Shown piece by piece: positions 55,108 through 64,000 of a DNA stretch of 64,000 nucleotides. The stretch's first letter is position 1; the number at the start of each line of letters is the position of its first letter. A program made the translations under genes and the position numbers. The notes beneath the pieces are model-generated. The model saw nothing but the letters and a program-made list of their open reading frames with translations. It made no database searches and had not been told where the DNA came from. This DNA comes from Purpureocillium takamizusanense. Lineage: Eukaryota; Ascomycota; Sordariomycetes; Hypocreales; Ophiocordycipitaceae. Location: NCBI RefSeq assembly GCF_022605165.1, contig NC_063070.1, forward strand, positions 1,054,001 through 1,118,000, read 5' to 3'.

Positions 55108-57260
55108 CGTTGCGACTAACGGCAGCTACGGCCGTAGTGCCTGGCAAGCGGCGGAGGCTGCTTTGTTGAAGCTGCGACGGCTCGGCGTGCGCTCGCGGAT
55201 TGTTCGCGGCCGCGGATGCCGGTGCCGACGGACGAGGCGGAACCAATACGGATTGCTGAGGAAAACCCGGTGTGGGCACATTGGCTTGATTTTGATTATT
55301 AGAGAAAGAAGATTCCGGATCCAAGGGTGTCTACGGGCTGAAAGGCTGGCCGACTGGCGGGTCGCTACTTTTGTACTTTATGAGTTGGCTACTTGGTGTA
55401 TGTCAAATGTTCAAGCGCGCTGCGGAGGCGGCGCTCATTCAAGCACGAATGCAGTACACGGTGCGTCCGAGTGAGTGCGAGCCACACGCCCCGTGCCTGG
55501 CGTCTGCTCTCGTTCGTAGCGTCACCACAGAGTTTACGGCCGTGGCGCTGGCTGCGCGGCGGCGCCTCGACACCACCACCTGGACCGCGTCTCGCGCGCC
55601 GCGTCGTCGCACTGCCGCGGCATGGCTCGATTCCTGCAGCTCGTCGCTCCACGCCCGTCGTGCACACGTCCCTGTTGCGGAGTCGACGTTGCACGGCCCG
55701 TTCGTCCGCTTATACTTCGTATGTTGGCGGCCTTTGTCCCAGCACGCGAGGTCACATGACCCTGCGTGAGGGGAAGCCGTGAGGGGAAAGAGCGAGCAGG
55801 CCGTCCGTTGTGCCAACACGGCATCTCCTCTCCTCTCCTCATCTCATTTCCTCCTTTTTGACTGCTCGGTGCTTGTCTTGCGACGGCGAGACCGAGGCCG
55901 CCGCCGCGCAGGCCCAATGTCGCGCGAGGGTGGTGATGCATCGTCATGTCGTTTGGGCATCGTCGTCGACCCCGAGTGTGGGCCGGAGTGCGAGGACCTT
56001 GCTGCCTGGTTTGCATCACGCTGACTCTGGTTGCAGCTTCCTCGATGACGGATGCGCGATGAGCGATGACGCGGTCGGCGGTGGCGGTCGTGGGTGCCGG
56101 CATGCTCCAGCCGAGGACCCCCCATGCGGTGCGCAGGCCCGGATGGCCACAGGCGACATGCAAGCACTCGCTTGACGTGTATGGACTGGCCGCCGTCTCG
56201 TCCCGTCGTACGCACTGATGGACCGCCGGCGACGCGTCTCGCGGCATTGCTGTTGAGCATCGGTCAGGAACCCAGAAACGTCGTCCAGATGTCTGTACAT
56301 GGACGAAACGGGTCACCCAGGGCACTCGGCTCGCCCGATGCCCGTCGGAGACCTCGGCGATACAACGCCCCCCGGAGTGCATGCATCACGGAGCGGCGGT
56401 TGCTTCAACGGCGTGCTGAGAGCAGACGGCAGCCTGTCTGCCTGGCTGCGCGACGCCCTGAACTCGAGGGCCCGGCCGGGCACTTATACTTGTTGCCCAG
56501 ACCGTGGCGCCCTGGCCTCCTCCGCGTCCCGAACAGGTCCACCCCCAAACGGTAGCCAGCACCTGCCGCCGGGCGTGGTTTCGAGCGAGCTCGCGGCGCG
56601 GCCCCACGACCATCGGGCACACTTTGGCACCGTGTGGAGCCGTGTCGTCCGGGTGCGCACCAGGGCAACGATCCGACTGCCTGGATTTGCAGGCACCTCA
56701 CCAGGGCTTGGTCATGTGGTGTCGATGCCTCTGGCGGCGGCTCGTCGACGCTCGGGTGCCCTCGGCTAAGCAGAGCAGGTCCGCAATTCCAGGCAAATGG
56801 CCAGCTTGCCCGGGTCTTACGGACGAGCGGTGCTTCACGCCGCAATGCCGGGCACCTGCAAGTGATGCGTGGTCGCTACCGCGTTCCATAGCTCGATACC
56901 GGGTCATTGTCACCACGTCAAGCTGGCATTGTGATTGATGTATTGGGTACAAAGGAGAAAAAGTCTCTTCATGGTCCGAGGATCGAGATGAATGAGGCTT
57001 TTTATTTTACAAGTCGTTTTTGAGGACGACGCCCGAGCTCGCCCAGATCGTCTCCGCGACGTCACTTTTGGACGCCGCTCCCGTTTCTATGCCGTCTATG
57101 ATGCAGTCCCCCTCCGTCCCACGCGTGCCGGCAGGTGAGTCCTCGGTGGCAAGCCGCCAAGACGCCGCGCGAGGCACCCGCCCAGCATTCCCCTCGATAG
57201 TACAGCCCCGTCACGCGGCAAGGCCTTGCCCCAGTGATGAATGGAGAAGAAAACAACAAT
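55108..57260. other. Intergenic, no gene seen
   Basis: Homology to the gene A flank ends near 55215. The rest has only Arg/Ser/Pro-rich shadow frames on both strands without domains or coherent splicing. Confidence 0.45.
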
Positions 57261-57902
57261 TTAGGTCTGCGATGCGAAGTTAGCCCCCCGATGCGCGTCT
57301 TGGAGCATCACGCGGATGCACCGGCCGAGGCGACTTACAAACTTGGCCATGAGGGCAACCATGAGGTCGAAGAGACCAATGGCCTCGACGAAGGCAAAGC
57401 CCAGAATGGCGTACGAGAAGAGCTGGCCGCGGAGGGCAGGGTTGCGGGCGACGGCGTGCAGCAGGGCGGCGAAGACGAGACCGATACCGATACCGGCACC
57501 CGTCAGGCCGATGGCAGCAGAGCCCATGCCGATGTTCTTGGAGACCTCGACCATGGCCTGGGCGATCTCGGAAGAGTAGGCGCGGCGCTGGACCTGGAAG
57601 GCATTCCGGGTGGTGGCCTGGAGCAGGGTGGCGGCCTGCTGGCGCTTGAGGGTCTGGAGAGGGCTGGCAGAGCCTGGAGGAGTCGTCATCAGCCGTCGAT
57701 CCGACCAATTGGCCCTTCAATGGCTCGCCGTGGTCGTCGTCGTCGAGCAAGCCCGGAGCCGGGCCGTGGGGAAAAAGTTTTTTTTCTTACCAGAGATGGT
57801 GCGCTTGGAGGCGGCAGCGACGGGGGCTCGGATGGCAGGGCGAGCAGCCTTGGTGGCCATCTGGGTGGCCAGACGGGAGGCGAAGACACGGGTGGCGGCC
57901 AT
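57261..57902 (-). CDS. atp9: ATP synthase subunit 9, mitochondrial precursor
   Basis: Proton-carrying c-ring proteolipid of mitochondrial F1Fo ATP synthase, nuclear-encoded as in other Pezizomycotina. Exons 57902-57791, 57673-57339 and 57266-57261 give 150 residues. The N-terminal 70 or so residues are a basic presequence ([20 protein letters not shown], then RRAYSS before the mature start). The mature part has two hydrophobic helices with the polar loop RNPALRGQ and the proton-binding Glu in [20 protein letters not shown]. The last exon holds only Thr and the stop, giving the typical AKFT end; reading past the GTAAGT donor would add a non-homologous tail. Introns are 117 and 72 nt. Confidence 0.95.
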
Positions 57903-60605
57903 TGTGACGGTTGTGTGAGGGGAGAGTGTTGTGGTCGACTCGCAAGGTTTGAAGCAGAGGGTGAAGAGGAACTGGGAGTGTGGGATGGGAAGAGCAGAGC
58001 TGTGGGAAGAAAAGGGAAGAGGGAGGAGACTGGATCTGGGGAGAAGGGGGGGGGGGGAGGAAACGAGAAGAGGGTTCCACTCGGAGATGGGGTCAGGGGG
58101 TTCGAGGAGTGGCCAGCCGGGGCAACGACGAGGATGAAGCACGCACAGGAGGTGGATATCGAGGGCGAGAGATTTTTCACGCGAGGCCAGGCGAGGCGGC
58201 GACGGGCTACGTACGGGACGGCGGGTGCGAATCCGGGCGTGGACAGAGACTCGCACGGGCTGGTAACCCGTCGGGGGGACTCGGGTGGGCTGGGGGGGGA
58301 GGGCCATGGTTGGGGCTGCGGACAAAGGAATACGCCAGGTTGACCGTTGGACTGCCTGAGGCGTTTACACGGTTGCTTGCGTGCTTTGGTGGGTGGGCGG
58401 GCCATGAATCATGGTTGCGAAAAAACGGGCGGTGGCGGCGAGCGTTGCGCCAGCGAGGCAACGGCGACGACGGCACAGAGTCATATTGCAAAAACGACGG
58501 TATCCTGGACGACGAATTCCTCCGGCTACGGGTCTACGATTCTTGGAGTCTGTCTGGTGCCCCGGGAGCCAGCTCATGGGGCGGGCACGGGGGCCGGAGG
58601 TTTGGTGTTGTTGTCTGAGGCATGAAGAAAACCCAGCGATATCGACTGATAAGGTTCGCAGCGCAGATTGCCGGAACAGGCTGTGAGGCTCCACGGTCGT
58701 CGAGGCCGGACCAGGGTGCGCGCCCCACTTGGCGGCTCACGACGGGCACGAGGACGACGAGCGCCAATGGCGCCGCGCAAGTGAGACTGCGAGTGCCTAC
58801 GCCCTGACACGTGGGTGGATGCCGGTGGGCTCGGGCATGGGCATGGATGGGCAGGACGTGAGCTCGAGTGCGCGAGGACTCTGGCCGCGGCGAAAGGGGT
58901 CGACGGACGCGGGCGAGCGAGCAGCGGACGAGACGAAAACAATGGGACGTGTCTGCTGGCTGGAGGAAGAGCCTGTGGCACGAGGAAAGGCTGCGACGGC
59001 TATAAGAGGAGGTCGCCCCGATGTCCGTTGTCTTTGTCCGCTGTCTTTGTCAGTTGTCTTTGTCCGTTGTCCGCCTCTAGGCCAAGGCGCCGAGCGTGGC
59101 CGCAAGCCGTGCTACCGACACCGTGCCCCGGAGGCTGCGGTTCAGCACCCTGCGCTGCGTCCGCCCAACGGCATGGTACAGCAGCTCTGCAGCATCTTGG
59201 CAGCATCTTCACAGCGACTTTGCAGCAGCTTTGCAGCATCTTGACAGCATCTTGACGGCATCTTGCAACCTCTTCACAGCATCGCAACGTTTGTCCGGCC
59301 TCGCGGTGACGCGACGCACGGCAGGCCAAGACCCGACCAAGGGCCGCCCCTCGGGTATAGGCGACGCACATCGGAGAGGGCACGGGCGTCTCCCGGCGCC
59401 CGTGGCCGGTGCGTTGCACGGCAGAGGCAGGCAGGCGAGACAGGCCTTTTTTTAACACCCTGGCGTCATCAGCGCAAGCCACCCAATCTGCCAATGGCAG
59501 GGCGGATCGAGGTTGCGAGGCTATGAGTGGGCCCAGCGGTGCGACAGGGTGCGCAGCTCGCGGTCGACGGCAGCGAAAATTTTTTAATGACCCTTGAATG
59601 CTGCTGTCGACGATTTGTCGTAAATGACGCAGGCCGCGCTGCTCGGGCGGGCGGGCGGCGGCGACGTGTCCGCGGTCACGGCGGCGCAGACGTGCGATAT
59701 CGTGCGGTGCGGTACACCGTAGCCGACGGGCATCACCTGGATGCGCGTAACCTGCCGGCGCGGCGCAATCGCGAATTGCTCTGCCGCGGTCGCAGGCCGG
59801 ATGCAGCGACGTTGCCTCAGCCTTGAGGCTGCGGCGGCACTCTGACACCCGGCACCTCGGGACTGAGGTGCGCTGCAGCACACCACCTGCGCCACCGAGC
59901 CGGGCCAACAGCACGCGCTGCTGCACCATCCCGGGTGCCGGCCGCTGTGGCTGCAGGGAAGTTGGAATGCAGGCGGCGGCGGCATGCGGCCCAGCGGCGC
60001 TCGCGGCGGCAGGGGGGGGGGGGGGGGCCGGCGGTGGAAGCGCCAGAAGGCTTCTTCCCGCCAGCAGCGCAGGGGTGCGGTGCCAATTCCAAGCTGTCCG
60101 TGTCTGGGACGAGAATTTCCCGGGCGTCCGCCCATGCTGCCCTGTGTGAAAGCCGGGCCGGGTGCTACGGTGCTGTAGGTATCCGCAGGGGTGTCCGCGC
60201 AGAGACCAGCAGCTCGGGCGCGCCAGGCAGCAAACTTGGGAGTACAGGTACGTACCACTGCAAAGGGGGTGCAGTGCAGCAGAAGCTCAAGTCGAGTGGC
60301 GGACTGAGGCACCAAGCTGATTGCCTGTTTGGGCGAGCTCCCGGCGTCCCGCCTCGGTGCACCCGCCATGGCCCGAGGTCGGCGTCTGCCATCTGCCGCG
60401 GATAGCATCACAAACTTGAGCGGCCCCGTGACGAGAGCCATGCAGGTCCTCGGCGGCATCACCTAGCCACATGCCATGACATCAAATCACTACCTAAGCA
60501 CGGCAGCGCGTGCAAAATACAGACAAGCAGGCCGCGCTGTCAAACAAAACACTGTAGCAATCCGGGTATCATGTCGTTTCCATCGTAGAGGGCGTCAGAT
60601 CAGGC
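57903..60605. other. Intergenic with minisatellites
   Basis: No gene supported in 2.7 kb. Simple arrays: TTGTC-based units (TGTCCGTTGTCTTT-like) at about 59020-59075 and a CAGCATCTTG(A/C)-based array at about 59180-59285. G homopolymers lie at about 58048-58057 and 60012-60026. Open frames here are repeat-derived or shadow. Confidence 0.5.
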
Positions 60606-62790
60606 TCACGCCTCGGCCCCCCCGTCCGCGTCCGCGTCCGCCGCCACCCCCCGCGCCTTGATGGCGTAGCCCGCGACGAAGCCGTCCGGGTCGCACGTCC
60701 GCTCGAGGCTGATGCGGTGCGTCGCCACGAACCGCCGCACCGCCTCCTTGTCGAGGCGCACGCGCGGCACCGCCGGCCTGGCCTCGTCGCTCCTGGCCGC
60801 CGCCGCCGACTCCAGCGGTGCCCTGCCGCCACCGCCCGCGTCCCCGTCGTCGTCGCTGCCGTGCCGCGCCTCGGGCTCCGTCGCGTCCGCCTTGCCGGGC
60901 CCCACGCCCGCGTCCTCGACGACGCCCATGTCGCGCAGCACCGCGAGGCAGTCCTCGGGCGAGATCCACGTGCCGCGGCTCACGTCGTCGACGTCGACGA
61001 GCGTCTCGTGCTGGCCACCCACGTCGAGGCCCAGCAGCCACCGGGCCACCTCGCCGGACCAGAACCGCCGGTACCCCTTGCGGCCCAGGTCCGAGATGGG
61101 CTTCTCGGGCCCGCCCAGGATGCCCTCGCGCCGCGAGATCTCGTACGACGCGCCCATCAGCAGCGCCCCCAGGCCCTTGCGCTGCCACGGCGGGAACACC
61201 AGGATGCAGGCCAGGTTGTTGTTGTCCCACGACATCTTTTCCTTGGAGAAGAAGCCCGTCACCTGCGGGGGGGCCCTCGGCGCGGGCTCCGTCCCGGGCG
61301 GCGGCGTGGGCTTGGCCGGCGGCGTGTACACGAGCAGAAAGTAGTTGAAGCCCGTCACGTCAAAGAAGACGGACTTGTTGTCGAGAAAGAGCTTGGCGAA
61401 GAGCGACAGGTTCTGGCAAAAGAGCTGCGGCGCGTCAGTCAGTACACTTTCACGGCAGTCGCATCGGAAGACGCACCCCGTCCTTTTCGCCGTCCACCTC
61501 CCATATGCTCCATTCGCCCTCGTCCTGCACAATCTCCTCGACGTAGCGTACGCCCCCGTCGCCGCGCCTCCGCTTTGGGCCCGGCCCCGGCGTCTTGCCG
61601 TCGTGGGCGACGAGGATCCGCCGACGGCCCTTGGGGTGGACGTAGACCTTTTCGCCGGGCACGTGGCCGCGTCGCTCGCACAGGCGGACGTGACCCCGCC
61701 AGGCCACCAGCTCGCGGGCGTACTTGAAGCAGCTTGGGCAGACGTAGAGTCGCTCCAGCATGGGCTGCTGGTCCTTTTCCTTCTTGGACGACGACGACGA
61801 CGTCTTGCCACCGGGCGCCACCTGGTCCTTGGCGCCGGCAACGTCCTTGTCCTTGCTGCCGACGCCCTTGGAGGCGTTGCCCGACGCGTCGCCGAGCACC
61901 TCCTTGCCGTAGTAGCTGGGGTACCAGGTCCGGAAGCAGAGGTTCCCCAACACGACCTTATCGATGTTGCGGTCCGCCCGCGGGGGGCCCCGGTCCGAGA
62001 CGGGCAGCGTCGGCGGCTTGGGCGGCGGGACCGGCGTCACGACGGGTGGCGGCGGCCTGTCGAGGCGCGGCGGCGGCGGCGGCAGGGCGGCCGAGGGGCC
62101 GTGAGGGCGGACGAGCGACGACTGCAGGCGGCCGGGCTGGTGCGGCTGCGGGACGTGGTATGTGATTTCGGGCGCCACGAGGTCCGACGGCCGGACGGCG
62201 TCCTTGATGGCGGCGCTCGCGGCGCTCGCGGACGCAATCATGTTGTCTCGAGGGGTGGCAGCGGGGGCGAGCGGGCGCGTCGGCGGCGGGATGCGCGTTT
62301 TCGAAGCAGCCGGGCTCGCGGTGATGGCGACGGCGGCTGCTGGAAACGGCACCGGCACGGGGGTTTCGTGTGCCTGCGTCGACGGCCTGTCGCTGGGCGG
62401 CTGCTGCTGCTGCTGCTGATGCTGATGCTGCTGGACGCGTCCGCGGATGGCGCGTCTCGGTGCGGCGGCCTTGTGCTCGACGGCCAGCGGCGTGGGGATC
62501 GGGACAGGTGTTTCGTGGGCCGCGGGCGGTGCAGGCGCCATTGGTTGTGGTGGTGGTTGTGGTGGTTGTGGTTTTGGTGGTGGATGTGGTGGACGTGGTT
62601 GCGGTTGCGGTGCCGCTGGAGCCCCCGAGGCCCCCCCTGCGGGAGCTGGAGCTGGAGCCGCCCTCGCACTGGCGGGCGCTGCGGCGGGCGCGGGCAGCGG
62701 GGGCACGACGGGCGTTTGACGCGTCGCACGACGCGTTGCGCCGGCGGCCCCGGGCGCTGGATCCGTCGCTCGTTTGCGCTTCGGCGCCAT
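60606..62790 (-). CDS. MYST histone acetyltransferase, Sas2-like
   Basis: Nuclear acetyltransferase of the MYST family; Sas2 acetylates H4 Lys16. Exon 1 62790-61477, intron 61476-61425 (52 nt, GTGCGT donor), exon 2 61424-60606; 710 residues. The N-terminal 270 residues are Pro/Ala/Gln-rich and disordered, with repeated ETPVP segments and a Gln run. The C2HC zinc finger is at about 352 (LYVCPSCFKYARELVAWRGH, then RLCERRGH). The acetyl-CoA region at about 505 includes NNNLACILVFPPWQRKGLG with the family Cys and Q/R-x-x-G-x-G motif, followed by SYEISRREGILGGPEKPISD. The C-terminal tail is acidic/Gly-rich. The catalytic half resembles Sas2 more than Esa1, as no chromodomain is present. Confidence 0.88.
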
Positions 62791-63901
62791 GGCTCTCTTG
62801 AGAGGAGGGCAACGGGGAGGGGCCGTCGTCGGCTCGGTTCGGGTCAGGTTGCTTTTGCCGTCGCGGGCGTCTGTCCGACGGGCGCTGGGCTGGGCCGCCG
62901 GAGCAGTGGACGGGGCCTCGCCGAGGACATGGATGCGCCACCCTGCCGTGCCGTGCTGCGCTGCGCTGCGCTGTGCTGTTGGGTGCACGGAAGCCGAGCC
63001 TGTCGCCGGGGGACGTGGCGCATGCGCGCGTGGGCTCGTCGGGGAGAGGCAGAGGGCTGGCTTCAGCTGTTGGTGTCGGAGAGCGGTTTGCCACTGGAAG
63101 CATCTCGGCAGGAACGCGCCGTAATGTAATGCACACGGGCGGCCAGAGGAGCGCACGAGGGCGGCGGTCACGTGAGGCGGCGGTGGTGTTGACTGTTGTT
63201 GACTGACCGACGCCGCATCGCGACTGTCATTCAAACAGGCATTGCACCACAACGCATCGCGCCTACGCACAGCTCTGCATCCCAGACGACGTACATGAAG
63301 GGTCTGTTACAGGACGGAATCGTGTTGGCCGAGGGGCTCTGAAAGGCACGCGGCTGAGCGCATGGGTCTAGGGTGTCAGCACACACTCAAGGACCGCCGC
63401 ACTCACAAGAGTCGAGACGCCGCGGATGTGCTCCAGCCACTTGGACGAGCCGAGCTCGACAGATTCATGTAGGCCAGCGCGAGGTGCGAGTATATCACCG
63501 TCTTTGGGGCCGTCCATCTCGCCCACGGCAGCGGAGCACCGAGCCTCGACGTCGGTACCGGCCCGGCCCCATCTAGTTCCGCACCTCGGACCGCATGTCC
63601 CAAACGGGCATCCCACAGCGCGGGCCATTCCTCCAGCAGCGGGTCTCGGGTGCCGAAGATCGCCAGCTGTCAGCCAGGCGCTCGACTCCGGAAGACGTTG
63701 GCCGCCGCTGGCCAAGACGGATTCGCCTCGTCGGGCGCAGCTGTACGATAGTCGAGCGGGCGCAGCGCAGAAAGGACAATGTGGTGGTCACGAACGCGGA
63801 CGGTGGATGCATTTAGTCAGATACGAAATGGCATTGTGCTTGCAAACATCAAGACGGCAACTCGCTTCGAGCCCTGCACGCAACTGAAATCAAGCCGCCG
63901 T
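62791..63901. other. Upstream of acetyltransferase; possible gene remnants
   Basis: 63403-63830 on the minus strand has protein-like stretches in different frames (IFGTRDPLLEEWPALWDARL; SVELGSSKWLEHIRGVSTL followed by a GTGAGT at 63408), broken by a stop. I could not assemble a coherent gene. Confidence 0.3.
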
Positions 63902-64000
63902 TTACGCAGCGATCGCGGTCCGCAACACTGGCACGACGCCCAGCTCCCCCACCCTCTGGAGGGTATCATCCCCCTCGTCCCACCGCTTGGCCAGCGCTCC
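63902..64000 (-). CDS. 3' end of unidentified gene
   Basis: The frame is open from the window edge to TAA at 63902 and codes 32 residues (LAKRWDEGDDTLQRVGELGV, then VPVLRTAIAA). The composition is balanced and protein-like, unlike neighbouring shadow frames. The 5' part lies outside the window; no family can be named. Confidence 0.4.
   Translation of the reverse strand, partial: GALAKRWDEGDDTLQRVGELGVVPVLRTAIAA

Noticed and set aside
55534..56382. 282-codon minus-strand open frame
   Set aside because: Arg/Ser/His-rich with no family resemblance; overlapped by equally long frames on the other strand.

Overview
This window is nuclear DNA of a filamentous ascomycete, most likely a Sordariomycete of the order Hypocreales. 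Evidence: about 44 short introns, mostly 42-120 nt, with GTRNGT-type donors and CTRAC-type branch points; GC-rich coding DNA; AT-rich, TA-dinucleotide-rich islands of the kind left by repeat-induced point mutation (RIP); and an unmistakable FREQUENCY (FRQ) circadian clock gene. The genus cannot be fixed from sequence alone. Exon structures were built by hand from splice signals, reading phase and protein family conservation.

Layout. 1-5 kb: 3' part of an unrecognised gene, a RIP-type AT-rich relic, and an F-box/ankyrin pseudogene with one in-frame stop. 5.8-18.3 kb: a dense housekeeping block with aldose 1-epimerase, a DEK_C/HIRIP3-like chromatin protein, Mdm35, a small two-helix membrane protein, Gpi1, tubulin cofactor C, Mediator subunit 9 and cofactor-independent phosphoglycerate mutase. 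18.3-23.7 kb: a long gene-free stretch leading into frq (23.7-26.9 kb). 29-32 kb: a prenylcysteine oxidase-like flavoprotein and a small secreted cysteine-rich protein with palindromes in its promoter. 32-35 kb: repeats and no supported gene.

35.2-43.9 kb is the most interesting region. Five adjacent genes look like a complete catabolic cluster for hydroxyproline or a related imino acid: a DapA-superfamily lyase/deaminase, a Zn2Cys6 regulator, an AAAP-type amino-acid permease, a Ser/Cys-type proline racemase/hydroxyproline 2-epimerase, and a peroxisomal D-amino-acid oxidase. In order: import, epimerisation of the L- to the D-isomer, oxidation to a hydroxy-pyrroline carboxylate, then deamination to 2-oxoglutarate semialdehyde. 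The final dehydrogenase is not in the window.

44.5-53 kb: Vid27, trehalose-6-phosphate synthase and the exosome nuclease Rrp6. 53.4-55.2 kb: a tandem pair of small paralogous genes of unknown function, each behind its own TATA box. 57.2-57.9 kb: nuclear-encoded ATP synthase subunit 9. 60.6-62.8 kb: a MYST (Sas2-like) histone acetyltransferase. The window ends in the 3' end of an unidentified minus-strand gene.

Two themes recur. First, short tandem duplications lie at or just past gene 3' ends (7.1-7.3, 36.3-36.4 and 47.3-47.5 kb). Second, three introns appear to use GC-AG instead of GT-AG boundaries (mdm35, the secreted protein, the D-amino-acid oxidase). No tRNA, rRNA or CRISPR array was found.
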